Shown here: piece by piece, positions 16,153 to 24,903 of the stretch
Numbering within the stretch: the first letter of the stretch is position 1
How the letters are laid out: each line of letters opens with the position of its first letter
NCBI GenBank assembly: GCA_017512745.1
Contig: JAFWEV010000056.1
Span: 1-39,756, forward strand
DNA: 39,756 nt
Direction: 5' to 3'
Origin: Oscillospiraceae bacterium
GTDB taxonomy: Bacteria; Bacillota; Clostridia; Oscillospirales; Ruminococcaceae
Notes under the pieces: model-generated
What the model was told of the DNA's origin: nothing
Seen by the model: the letters and a program-made list of their open reading frames with translations, nothing else
Database searches by the model: none
Made by a program: the position numbers and the translations under genes

Positions 16153-16472
16153 AGTTTGATAAAGCGTTCGATCGGCTGAACGATGACCGTTGCGCCGCCG
16201 ACGGTGACTTCGACCGGATAGGAAGTGGTGAGCCCGCTGCCGTACGTGGCTGTGGACGGAACGATCTGCTGTCTCTTTGAGGACTGGCTTCTGATTATCT
16301 CTATTGCGTCATCGACCTTATCGTCCTCACAGGCTGCCAGGAACGTGACGTTTCCGGCCTGCAGGAATCCGCCGGTGGTAGCAAGTCTCGTCACCTGGAA
16401 ACCTGCGTTTACAAGTCCCGTCTGTACGAGATAGCTGTCATCTTTATTGACTATCGCAGTGATCAGTTTCAT
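16149..16472 (-). CDS. darA: DarA (YaaQ/DUF970), cyclic-di-AMP-binding PII-like protein
   Basis: 107 aa from ATG at 16472, with GAGGTG upstream. A PII-like fold: MKLITAIVNKDDSYLVQTGLVNAGFQVTRLATTGGFLQAGN, then the DDKVDDAIEII helix, matching DarA, which binds cyclic-di-AMP. The NKDD and ATTGGFL(x)GN motifs are diagnostic. First gene of darA-holB-ricT. Confidence 0.95.
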   Translation of the reverse strand: MKLITAIVNKDDSYLVQTGLVNAGFQVTRLATTGGFLQAGNVTFLAACEDDKVDDAIEIIRSQSSKRQQIVPSTATYGSGLTTSYPVEVTVGGATVIVQPIERFIKL

Positions 16473-16523
16473 ATAAATACACCTCACATTCAGTTCTGAA
16501 AAGTGGTGAAAAGTATCTGTTAA

Positions 16524-16553
16524 ATAATAGCATTTATGGAGAAATCGGGTCAA
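16524..16553 (-). promoter_or_regulatory. Candidate promoter of darA-holB-ricT
   Basis: On the minus strand TTGACC (16553-16548), 18 bases, TATTAT (16529-16524), about 50 bases before the ATG. Confidence 0.5.
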
Positions 16554-16682
16554 TAATCCGGCCGATTATGACAGGCGATCATGACAGCCGTAAAGCAGTT
16601 TCTACCAAAAGTACAATGCACTTTACGAACAAATTGTTACGGAAAAATGTCAAAAGTACGGTAAAATCGAGCTTTTTTAACC

Positions 16683-16717
16683 TTTTCAACAGAGTTTTCA
16701 ACCAAAAATGTTGAAAA
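16683..16717. repeat. Three TTTTCAAC copies, two direct and one inverted
   Basis: TTTTCAAC at 16683-16690 and 16695-16702 (12 bases apart), and its inverse GTTGAAAA at 16710-16717. The last two form an inverted repeat with a 7-base gap. Looks like a protein-binding site; the protein is unknown. Confidence 0.6.
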
Positions 16718-16755
16718 TGCTTATACAATCTGTAGATGAACAAAAAGCTGTATTC

Positions 16756-16784
16756 TTGAATTATTCATCTCTGATAAGTATCAT
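16756..16784 (+). promoter_or_regulatory. Candidate promoter of the small lipoprotein gene
   Basis: TTGAAT (16756-16761), 17 bases, TATCAT (16779-16784), about 65 bases before the GTG start. Confidence 0.45.
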
Positions 16785-16849
16785 AATATGTGTTTTCGGA
16801 ACTTCTGTTATGGAAGCATTAATTTATTTTTAATAAGGATATAAAATCA

Positions 16850-17431
16850 GTGAAAAAGATAATAACCGTTCTGCTCATAATGTGCCTTGCTCTCATGATG
16901 TGTTCATGCGGCAAAGAGCCGGAGGAGCCTAAAGAGCCGGACTTCATGGAAAACTACTGGGGTGAGAGCCAGAAAAAAGTCACCGGAAAAGCGGGAGATG
17001 ATTACGCCTATGCCGCCGATGACGTCATTCTCTACGAGGGTCCCGTAAACGGAGTGGTAAGCGAGATATACTACGGATTCGTCGACGGAAAGCTTGTGAG
17101 CGGAGACGTAAGATATGCGACAGGCGAAGACGACTTCACCCTTGAGAAATGCATAGCGCTGTTCGGGGAGATATCCGCCGAACTGACCGCGAGATACGGC
17201 GCCGAACTGGATACGGGACGTATCGACGGATACAAGGAGATAGACACGACCGCCAAGGACTATGAAGAGCACAAGACGGATGAGGACAAATACCAGATCT
17301 ACTACCACATTCTCTCATATATAAGGGAATGGAATGACGGAACGTCATATGTGAAGCTGTCCCTCGACTATTCGTCGAACAGAGTGAACATGCTGCTCCA
17401 TGTGGAAAAAGTGCCCGAACCGGCATCCTAA
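16850..17431 (+). CDS. Small secreted lipoprotein of unknown function
   Basis: 193 aa, GTG start after AAGGATA. Residues 1-20 are a lipoprotein signal peptide: MKKII, a hydrophobic core and MMCSC with the lipidated Cys at about 20, followed by an acidic linker with PEEPKEP. The mature part is acidic and of mixed secondary structure, with a YYGFVDGKLVSGDVRY strand pair. No family recognised. It stands alone between its own promoter candidate and a strong terminator. Confidence 0.8.
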   Translation: MKKIITVLLIMCLALMMCSCGKEPEEPKEPDFMENYWGESQKKVTGKAGDDYAYAADDVILYEGPVNGVVSEIYYGFVDGKLVSGDVRYATGEDDFTLEKCIALFGEISAELTARYGAELDTGRIDGYKEIDTTAKDYEEHKTDEDKYQIYYHILSYIREWNDGTSYVKLSLDYSSNRVNMLLHVEKVPEPAS

Positions 17432-17450
17432 TTCCGGAATAATGACATAT

Positions 17451-17481
17451 CTCCGCCGGATTTTTCCGGCGGAGTTTTTTT
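17451..17481 (+). terminator. Terminator after the lipoprotein gene
   Basis: Perfect 10-bp stem CTCCGCCGGA (17451-17460) with TCCGGCGGAG (17465-17474), loop TTTT, then seven T. Confidence 0.95.
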
Positions 17482-17562
17482 CTGTACTGCGCATCGGACA
17501 GATAATATGAGATAATATCTGCATAGAATAAATAACAAATGTCGGATGAGGAACAGATACAG

Positions 17563-20500
17563 ATGCTGAAGCTGATGATCGGCCGGGCAGGAACCGGAAA
17601 GACAAAGTACATTCTTGATCTCGTGAGTCGCATGGCATCACGGGGAGAGAACACCGTGACGATAGTTCCCGAGCAGGGGTCCTTCTCATACGAGAAGGTC
17701 TTCGTAAAGGAGATCGCCCCGTCTAACCAGGACAGGGCGAAGGTGGTCTCCTTCAAGTCGCTCACCGAGGATATCCTCAGGGAATACGGCGGAGGCGCGC
17801 TGCCCCAGCTATCCGATGCGGGCAGAGTCGCAGTCATAAGAAAGGCAATAAGGGAACTTGACGACGAAGTCAGGAGATACGCGAGGGCGAGAAGGGATCT
17901 TGGTCTCTGCGTACAGCTCGCCAATGTCATCGATGAGATGAGAAACGCCGGAGTCAGTGCCGACCTTATAGAGACGGCGGCAGACAGAGCCGATTCCATC
18001 AAGGGAGAGAGGCTTAGGGAGATGGCCGCCATCTACAGGAAGAGCGTCGAGGACTGCATCGAAAAGAATCTGGACGGTCCCGACAGGATGATCGTTGCTG
18101 CCCAGAGGATAAGAGAGAGCGGATGCTTCGAGAATACTACCGTGGTCATGGACTGGTTTTCCGGATTTACCTCCCCGGAAGAGGAGATGATAAGGGCGAT
18201 GATCGAGACCGCGAAGGATGTGGTGATCGTTCTGCATGGGTCAAAGGACAGACCGTCCGTATTCGACGTATCGATGAGGACCGCCGACATGGCGGCGGAT
18301 TACGCAAAACAGATCGGCATAAAGACCGAGACCATATACTTTGAGGATTTCCGAAGATTTGCGAACGAGGGGACGCGCAATGCGGAAAGACTGCTTGCAG
18401 GAGATGCGCTGTCAGCTTCCGGTGAGGGGCTGTACAGGATCGACACTGCTGGCATCTATGAGGAGACCGAAGCCGTCGCGCTCGAGATCCTGGATCTCGT
18501 GAGAAACAGAGGATACAGATTCAGGGATATAGCTGTGATATCTAATGACACGGAGAAGTACAGAGCCGCGATCAACACATATTTCAGCATGGTCGGAGTT
18601 CCGTTCTTTTGCAACTTTGCATCCAATATCCTGTACACGCCCGTGGTGGTTTTCATGAAGGACTGCGCGAACCTGCTGGGAAGCTTCAGTACAGACAATA
18701 TTCTCGAGATCATGAAATCCCCGCTGCTGGGACTGGATCCGGGAGACACGGGTCTTGTGGAGGCTTACTGCGAAGTCTGGGGTCCCGGAAGAGACGACTG
18801 GACGAAACCGTTCACGAAGAATCCGACGGGATACTCCGGGTACATGGGCGAAAAAGAGACGAAGGATCTCAAGATTATCGAACGCACGCGTTCGTCCGTC
18901 ATACCGAAACTCCACGACTTTACAGAGAAGTACCGCGGAAAAGCCGTCAATGACCAGCTGCTCGGAATGATCGATCTGCTTAAGAGCTTTGGAGGAGTCG
19001 AGATACTGAAGGAAAAGTGCGGATATGATCCCGAACTTGCAAGGCAGTCCAATGCGGCGTTCAGCATAATGGACTCGATATCCGAGATATTCTGGAATGA
19101 AAAGATGAGCCCGGACGATCTTCTGAACATAATCTCCATAGAAGCGCTCGCCACGCCCATCAAGAATATCCCGGCCTCCCTCGATCAGGTGATGATCGTA
19201 TCCGCGGATTCGGGAAGACTGGACAATCCCAGAGTCGTATTCCTGCTTGGACTGAACGACGGGGATTTCCCGAAGTATTCCGGCGCGTCGGGACTGATCT
19301 CCCAGGAGGAGAGAGATCTTCTCGTCGAGGCGGGAGCGCCTCTCACCATATGCGCCGACGGTAAGGACGAAGCCGAGGAATACAACCTGTACAGAAGCCT
19401 GTCAGCCGCAAGCGACAGAGTATATCTTTGCAGACATGAATATGAGGGCGGCGAAAAGAAGAGCCCCACTCAGCTGGTGGAAAAGCTGCGTGAACTTGCT
19501 TCCCCTCCGGAATATCTGAAAGAGGATCTGCCCGGGGTGGTAAACAGGAGGACCGCCAGATACGAAGTTGCGAAGGATCCGGATTCAGCAGGGGCAAAAC
19601 TGCTGGAGGCGGAGAAGATAACCGATGCGGACGATATTGTTTCCGCGATAAAAGTCAGGGATTTCAGGATAGAGGATCTTGAAACCGAGGAGAAACTGCT
19701 GGGGAAGATCGCAAAACTGTCCGCCACCAAGCTGGAACAGTATGCAAAGTGCCCACTCAAGTATTACTTTGAATATATCCTGAACATACGCATACCTGAA
19801 AAGGCGGAAGTCACTCCTCTGTCCGCGGGCAATTTCGTGCACGGGACAATGGAGAGAGTCATGAAGAGAGTCGAGGGGGATCTCCGGACCGTCTCGGAGG
19901 ACGAGCTGCGGCAGATATCTAACGAGGAGTCCGACAACGAGCTGAGGGAGACTGTCGGCGACGTAACCGAGCTCAATCCCAGGACTTACAGACTGTTCAC
20001 GAGACTCAAGGGTCAGAATCAGAGACTTCTTCTCAGACTGAGGGAAGAATTAAGGCAGAGTCTATTTAACCCGACAGATTTCGAACTGAATATCGCGAGA
20101 GGATCCGAAGTCGAACCGCTCAGACTTACTGCCGATGACGGCAGAGAGATTGAGATCCGCGGAAAGGTCGACAGGGTCGACGTGTACAATTCAGAGTCCG
20201 GAAAGAACTATATAAGGATCATCGACTACAAGACCGGAACGAAGAAGTTCGATATAAAGAAGGTCCGAAACGGTGAAGAGATCCAGATGCCTCTCTATCT
20301 TGTGACGCTATGTGAGAACGCGAAGGAAAGGTACGGAGATCCTCTTCCGGCCGGAGTGCTGTATATGCCGTCCGATCCGTCGGCTCCTGATGAGAGCGAA
20401 GACGGCGGAAAAGGCGTGAGCGCATATACTGCCAACGGAATAGTGCTCTCTGACAGGGAAGTCCTTGACGCCATGGAGCCCGGAGGAGAGGGCAGGTACA

Positions 20501-20739
20501 TTCCGTATGTGGCGAAGAAAGGAAAGAAAAACAAATACGCGCTGACACTCGATGAATTCAACAGCATCGGCGAAGATGTCAGAAATGTGGTCATCGATTC
20601 GGTAAACCGTCTGTACGGTGGGGATATATCCCCGAAGCCGTCAGACAGTTTGGATTCAGCTTGCAATTACTGTCAGTACAAAGCGGCATGTGACAGAAAC
20701 AAACGGGGAGGGGAGGAGCAGGACGATGCAGCCGACTAA
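17563..20739 (+). CDS. addB: ATP-dependent helicase/nuclease AddB
   Basis: 1058 aa. AddB pairs with AddA to resect double-strand breaks and respond to Chi. Seen: P-loop GRAGTGKT near the start, the helicase-like VIVSADSGRLDNPRVVFLLGLNDGDFP region, and the C-terminal PD-(D/E)xK nuclease with RIIDYKTG. The Fe-S cluster Cys are KCPLKYYFEY plus CNYCQYKAAC near the end. I prefer ATG 17563 (MLKLMIGRAG, with GAGGAA upstream); an in-frame ATG at 17539 has no ribosome-binding site and adds 8 residues. The 3' end overlaps addA by 14 bases. Confidence 0.94.
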   Translation: MLKLMIGRAGTGKTKYILDLVSRMASRGENTVTIVPEQGSFSYEKVFVKEIAPSNQDRAKVVSFKSLTEDILREYGGGALPQLSDAGRVAVIRKAIRELDDEVRRYARARRDLGLCVQLANVIDEMRNAGVSADLIETAADRADSIKGERLREMAAIYRKSVEDCIEKNLDGPDRMIVAAQRIRESGCFENTTVVMDWFSGFTSPEEEMIRAMIETAKDVVIVLHGSKDRPSVFDVSMRTADMAADYAKQIGIKTETIYFEDFRRFANEGTRNAERLLAGDALSASGEGLYRIDTAGIYEETEAVALEILDLVRNRGYRFRDIAVISNDTEKYRAAINTYFSMVGVPFFCNFASNILYTPVVVFMKDCANLLGSFSTDNILEIMKSPLLGLDPGDTGLVEAYCEVWGPGRDDWTKPFTKNPTGYSGYMGEKETKDLKIIERTRSSVIPKLHDFTEKYRGKAVNDQLLGMIDLLKSFGGVEILKEKCGYDPELARQSNAAFSIMDSISEIFWNEKMSPDDLLNIISIEALATPIKNIPASLDQVMIVSADSGRLDNPRVVFLLGLNDGDFPKYSGASGLISQEERDLLVEAGAPLTICADGKDEAEEYNLYRSLSAASDRVYLCRHEYEGGEKKSPTQLVEKLRELASPPEYLKEDLPGVVNRRTARYEVAKDPDSAGAKLLEAEKITDADDIVSAIKVRDFRIEDLETEEKLLGKIAKLSATKLEQYAKCPLKYYFEYILNIRIPEKAEVTPLSAGNFVHGTMERVMKRVEGDLRTVSEDELRQISNEESDNELRETVGDVTELNPRTYRLFTRLKGQNQRLLLRLREELRQSLFNPTDFELNIARGSEVEPLRLTADDGREIEIRGKVDRVDVYNSESGKNYIRIIDYKTGTKKFDIKKVRNGEEIQMPLYLVTLCENAKERYGDPLPAGVLYMPSDPSAPDESEDGGKGVSAYTANGIVLSDREVLDAMEPGGEGRYIPYVAKKGKKNKYALTLDEFNSIGEDVRNVVIDSVNRLYGGDISPKPSDSLDSACNYCQYKAACDRNKRGGEEQDDAAD

Positions 20740-23700
20740 ATCGCAATATGAAGCAATAACGGCGAGAAATACGGATCTTGTGGTATCGGCCGGCGCGGGT
20801 TCCGGAAAGACGAGCGTCCTTGTCAGAAGGATACTCGATATGGCTCTGAACGGTGACGCCCCGGTCATGGCTGACAGGATCCTGTGCGTGACGTTTACCG
20901 TATCGGCGGCAAACGAACTGCGCGCCAGAATACAGAATGAACTGCGCAAACATGCCGGAACGAGCGAGTTGGCGAGAGAGCAGTCTAAGCGGTTCAGAAG
21001 AGCCGCAATCGGAACGATACATTCGTTCTGTCTCTCCGTGATTAGGGACTACTGGCAGATCCTCGAGATATCTCCGGATTTCACACTGGCGGACGAGATC
21101 ACGCAGCACATGATGCGCTACGACGCCATGACGGATACTCTTGAGATACTGTACGCCGATGATAGGAGCGGATTTCCGGAGTTTGCCGAACTGTTCGGCA
21201 GATCGAGAACAGATTCTGACGCGGCTGAAGCGATCTTCAGATTATTTGATTTTCTGGGTACTCAGGAGGATCCGGAGGAGTGGATCGCGGGAATAAGAAA
21301 GGATATTGAGGACAACGTCCGGAATGGCGGCGTTTTCAACTATTACATTTCAAAATGTCTGACCGTGGCCGAAACCGCGTGCAGGATGCTTGAAGACCTT
21401 ATAAGGAGACTGGACAGCATATTCCCGGAAGACGGATCTTCAGAGAGGTATCGCGTTTATCTTGCGACCGAGCTCAATGATTACAGACACTGCAAGGAAC
21501 TCGTGGCTGCCGGAGATCTTGAGGCGGTAGCGGATTACCTGACCAAACGAGACAAGGGTAAATTCCCCGCAAAGACTAAGAAGACGGATGAATCCGCGCA
21601 TGATGAGGTAAAGAAACTCAGAGACTACGCAAAGAGTAAGCTCATCGAAGGAAGACTCCTGAGCATGTGCTCCGTGAAGCTTGACGACGAATACGACAGG
21701 GAGCGCACCGCAGCCGCCTTTGACGCGCTTGTATACGCTTACAGGGTCTTTGACGATCAGCTGACAAAGAGAAAGGCCGCCCAGAAGACATACGATTTCA
21801 ACGACCTCGAGAAACTGACCGTGAAGCTGCTGCGCAACGCCGAGGTCAGGGAAGAACTCCAGTCGAGATTTGACGCCGTATTTGTCGACGAGTATCAGGA
21901 TGTCAATCCTATACAGGACTACATATTCAGAATGCTCACGGAGAAGAAACACGATCTCTTCGCGGTGGGCGATATAAAACAGAGCATCTACGGCTTCAGA
22001 AAAGCGGACCCCAAGGTGTTCAGAAGAAAGATCGAGGACGGAGAGGATCCGGAGAAGAAGGATATCCGTCACATAGCTCTTCTGGAGAATTTCAGGTCTG
22101 CGCCTCAGGTGATCGATGCGGTCAACTCGATATTTACCGGTCTTATGACCGAAGAGCTCGGAGGCATTGATTACAGAAGAGAAGTGATGGTGAGCGCAGG
22201 GTCGCTCAGTGAAATCAAAGGAACGGGGATAGACTATTGCCAGTGCGAGGCGGACGACAAGGAGGATATCTCCTATGAAGTCGCCGACTATATCGGGCGG
22301 ATGATAGACAGCGGATATCTAATTTCGGAAAACGGGACATTGAGAAAAGCCGAGCCGAGGGATTTCTGCATCCTGCTGAGAAAAGGCAGCGGAAGAGGAG
22401 TCCGGTATATGCACGCGCTCAAAGAGCGGGGCATCCCGTGTGTCTCCGGGAGCGGCAGTGCGCTCTTTGAAAACGACGAGATAGCCGTGTGCATATCTCT
22501 TCTGAGACTTATAGACAACCCTATGAGGGATGCTGACGCGATGACGGTCATGGTGTCGCCCCTGTTCGGATTCTCGCCCGATGAGCTGCTCAGGCTCAGA
22601 GCGGAACGCCCGGGCAGTCTTTTCAGGGCGGCGCTCACGTCGTCAAACAAAAAGGCGAGGGACTTCGCGGAAACGATAAACGGATACAGACATCTTGCAT
22701 CAGCAGTGTCCCCGACGGACCTTATCCAGAACATCATCATCGACAGTGACAACATAGTTCTTCTGTGCGCTGGTGAGATGATGCAGGAGAAGCTGTCCAA
22801 CATAAGATCGCTGCAGGCTATAGCTGCCCAGTTCTCCGAGAGAGGAGGAACACTTCAGGGATTTCTGAGACTCTGCGAGAGAGCTGCCGACGGCGGTTCC
22901 GCAAGAGTGGCGGCTCAGGCTTCGACGGGGAACAGCGTGACCGTGAGCACGATACACGGAGCGAAAGGCCTGGAGTGGCCGGTAGTCATTGTGAGCGATG
23001 AGGAAAAACGGTTCAATCTCATAGATGCAGGTCAGCCTGTGCTGTTCGACAACGATCTCGGAATAGGAATAAAGGTGAAAAGAGAAGGTACTGACGGCCT
23101 GCCCGTCATGCATAAGACTCTGAGATATATGGCTATCTCCGCGAAGATACACGACAATATTCTGAGCGAAGAGATGCGGCTGCAGTATGTAGCTCTGACA
23201 AGGGCAAAGCAGAAGATAGCGGTTTTCTCCAGGCACAAGGCAGATAAGATAGAGGATAAACTTTCGAATGCTGCGCTCTTTGTTGAATATCCGGAACTGG
23301 CAGCTTTTGAAGGATCTGCCTTCGGGTGGATCGCTGCGGACCTGAGAGCCATGAAGATGAGGGGAACGGCAGGTATCATAACGCAGCCCTCGCAGGATGC
23401 CTCTGCACAGCCCGAAGCACAGATCCGGGAAGAGACGATCGACAGGGAGAGCGTGATATCCAGGATAGGATACAGATATCCCCACATAGCCACCACGACG
23501 ATACAGGCAAAGCGCTCTGTTACTTCTATAGTTGAAGGCAACATCGGCGTCTCCCTCCCCGCGATCACAAGGGGAGGAAGAGTCTCCGCAGCGGTACGCG
23601 GAACATCCGTACACCTTGTTCTCCAATGCATGGACCTCGAAAAGGGCAGACAGGATCTTGAGAAGGAGCTTGAGAGGCTCAGGAGAAGAGGCTTTGTCAC

Positions 23701-24094
23701 GGATGAACAGCTCAAGACAGTCGACAGGGAGAAGCTGCAGAGATTCCTCGATTCACCGCTTGCGGACGAGATGATGAGGAACGGCATTCACAGGGAATAT
23801 GAGTTCATGTTCTACATGAAAGCCGGTGAGCTGGACAGAACACTGCCTGCCGGGGCAAGAGACGAGGAAGTGCTGATAAACGGTATCTCCGACTGCGTGA
23901 TAGAAAAAGAGAACAGCGTCGTCATCGTTGACTACAAGACCGATAAGGTGAAAGATGCCGCGGAGCTCGTGGACAGATACCGCGGTCAGCTGGAACTGTA
24001 CAGACGCGCAATAGGTCCGAGATTCTCGAAACCTGTGGAGAAATGCGTTATCTGGTCGTTCGAACTGTCCAAGGAAGTGCCCGTCGATGTGTGA
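20726..24094 (+). CDS. addA: ATP-dependent helicase/nuclease AddA
   Basis: 1122 aa UvrD-like superfamily 1 helicase with a C-terminal nuclease. Seen: QYEAITARNTDLVVSAGAGSGKTS (Q motif and Walker A at 23-29), GTIHSFC, VDEYQDVNPIQ (Walker B), GDIKQSIYGFR, TIHGAKGLEWPVV, YVALTRAK and VDYKTDKV (nuclease). The ATG at 20726 lies inside the end of addB and follows GGGGAGGGGAGGAG. It forms the AddAB complex with its neighbour. Confidence 0.96.
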   Translation: MQPTKSQYEAITARNTDLVVSAGAGSGKTSVLVRRILDMALNGDAPVMADRILCVTFTVSAANELRARIQNELRKHAGTSELAREQSKRFRRAAIGTIHSFCLSVIRDYWQILEISPDFTLADEITQHMMRYDAMTDTLEILYADDRSGFPEFAELFGRSRTDSDAAEAIFRLFDFLGTQEDPEEWIAGIRKDIEDNVRNGGVFNYYISKCLTVAETACRMLEDLIRRLDSIFPEDGSSERYRVYLATELNDYRHCKELVAAGDLEAVADYLTKRDKGKFPAKTKKTDESAHDEVKKLRDYAKSKLIEGRLLSMCSVKLDDEYDRERTAAAFDALVYAYRVFDDQLTKRKAAQKTYDFNDLEKLTVKLLRNAEVREELQSRFDAVFVDEYQDVNPIQDYIFRMLTEKKHDLFAVGDIKQSIYGFRKADPKVFRRKIEDGEDPEKKDIRHIALLENFRSAPQVIDAVNSIFTGLMTEELGGIDYRREVMVSAGSLSEIKGTGIDYCQCEADDKEDISYEVADYIGRMIDSGYLISENGTLRKAEPRDFCILLRKGSGRGVRYMHALKERGIPCVSGSGSALFENDEIAVCISLLRLIDNPMRDADAMTVMVSPLFGFSPDELLRLRAERPGSLFRAALTSSNKKARDFAETINGYRHLASAVSPTDLIQNIIIDSDNIVLLCAGEMMQEKLSNIRSLQAIAAQFSERGGTLQGFLRLCERAADGGSARVAAQASTGNSVTVSTIHGAKGLEWPVVIVSDEEKRFNLIDAGQPVLFDNDLGIGIKVKREGTDGLPVMHKTLRYMAISAKIHDNILSEEMRLQYVALTRAKQKIAVFSRHKADKIEDKLSNAALFVEYPELAAFEGSAFGWIAADLRAMKMRGTAGIITQPSQDASAQPEAQIREETIDRESVISRIGYRYPHIATTTIQAKRSVTSIVEGNIGVSLPAITRGGRVSAAVRGTSVHLVLQCMDLEKGRQDLEKELERLRRRGFVTDEQLKTVDREKLQRFLDSPLADEMMRNGIHREYEFMFYMKAGELDRTLPAGARDEEVLINGISDCVIEKENSVVIVDYKTDKVKDAAELVDRYRGQLELYRRAIGPRFSKPVEKCVIWSFELSKEVPVDV

Positions 24095-24153
24095 TGCGGT
24101 CTTCCGGCGGTCGCTCAGGAACGGATATTGTGAATGCAAAAAAGGAGAATTGA

Positions 24154-24717
24154 ATGTTCGCAAAAATAATCAGCGTAATAGTTATCTCCCTTGAGATAAG
24201 GAGCATACCGCTCAGCGTGGATGCCACTAAATTCCGGTCGCTCGCTTATTACACGAGGCTGTCCAATATAGCGACTCTCATATCGTCGTTCATGCTTCTC
24301 ATATTCGGACAGATCCGCGCTGTGACCGCCGTGAGATATCTCGCTGTCTGCATGATGGTAATGACATTCTTTGTGATGACCTGTGTCCTGGTCCCGATGG
24401 GTGCCGATCCTAAGAGGATGCTGTGGTCCGGCAGCGGCCTGTATCACCATGTGCTATGTCCCGTGCTGACGTTTCTTTCATATATCATCTTTGAGAAACA
24501 TGCCGGTGCGGATCTCATCTGGCTTCCCGCTGCGGTGACTCTGGCATACGGTCTCACGATGATCTATCTCAACTGGAAGAAGGTATATGACGGCCCTTAT
24601 CCGTTCTTCAAGGTGCACGAACAGACCCCTGCGAAGACAGTTATGTGGATAGCGGTGCTGCTCGCAGCCGTGACGCTCATCTCGGCGCTTGTGTGGTTCG
24701 CAGCATCACTTATATAA
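24154..24717 (+). CDS. Pr6Pr-like integral membrane protein
   Basis: 187 aa with about six hydrophobic spans. The pattern YYTRLSNIATL, TCVLVPMG, LYHHVLCPVLTFLSY and DGPYPFFKVHEQT resembles the Pr6Pr family (FAR-17a/AIG1-like), whose role in bacteria is unknown; some relatives elsewhere are hydrolases with a conserved Thr and His. AAAAGGAGAA before the ATG. It lies 59 bases after addA and before a terminator, so it may be read with addBA. Confidence 0.72.
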   Translation: MFAKIISVIVISLEIRSIPLSVDATKFRSLAYYTRLSNIATLISSFMLLIFGQIRAVTAVRYLAVCMMVMTFFVMTCVLVPMGADPKRMLWSGSGLYHHVLCPVLTFLSYIIFEKHAGADLIWLPAAVTLAYGLTMIYLNWKKVYDGPYPFFKVHEQTPAKTVMWIAVLLAAVTLISALVWFAASLI

Positions 24718-24729
24718 ATTTAAATCATC

Positions 24730-24773
24730 AATGAAGGACATACCTGCATCAGCGGGTGTGTCCTTCATTTTGT
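24730..24773 (+). terminator. Terminator after the Pr6Pr-like gene
   Basis: 11-bp stem AATGAAGGACA (24730-24740) with TGTCCTTCATT (24759-24769), plus an inner ACC/GGT pairing, then TTTTG. The T tract is short. Confidence 0.7.
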
Positions 24774-24815
24774 GAAATATATACATAGCCTTGGCATCAT
24801 TTTTGTAAACTATTG

Positions 24816-24890
24816 CATGTTATAACATGTTGCAGTTCTAAGTGCGTTTAACATATAATAAGACATAACAAGTTAACCATCAGACATAAC
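24816..24890 (+). promoter_or_regulatory. Promoter and probable operators of the malY-like/APC permease operon
   Basis: Promoter TTGCAG (24830-24835), 18 bases, TATAAT (24854-24859). A perfect 14-bp palindrome CATGTTATAACATG (24816-24829) touches the -35 box. Downstream AGACATAAC occurs at 24861 and 24882, 21 bases apart (two helical turns). The layout suggests control by a dimeric regulator, possibly the GntR protein at 27.5 kb. Confidence 0.65.
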
Positions 24891-24903
24891 TCGGGAGGTA
24901 TAT

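Larger units (their letters stand above)
16554..16849. other. Gene-free divergent region between darA and the lipoprotein gene
   Basis: This AT-rich gap holds repeated words but no gene I can support: CAAAAGTAC at 16606 and 16651, and three TTTTCAAC copies at 16683-16717. A plus-strand promoter candidate is listed separately. Confidence 0.6.

Noticed and set aside
16716..16735. DnaA-box-like TTATACAAT near the TTTTCAAC repeats, possible replication origin
   Set aside because: It differs from TTATNCACA at two positions, is single, and no dnaA or dnaN is nearby.
20618..20725. In-frame upstream extension of AddA by 36 codons
   Set aside because: It lies within addB, lacks a ribosome-binding site, and the ATG at 20726 follows a strong GGAGG and gives the usual AddA N-terminus.
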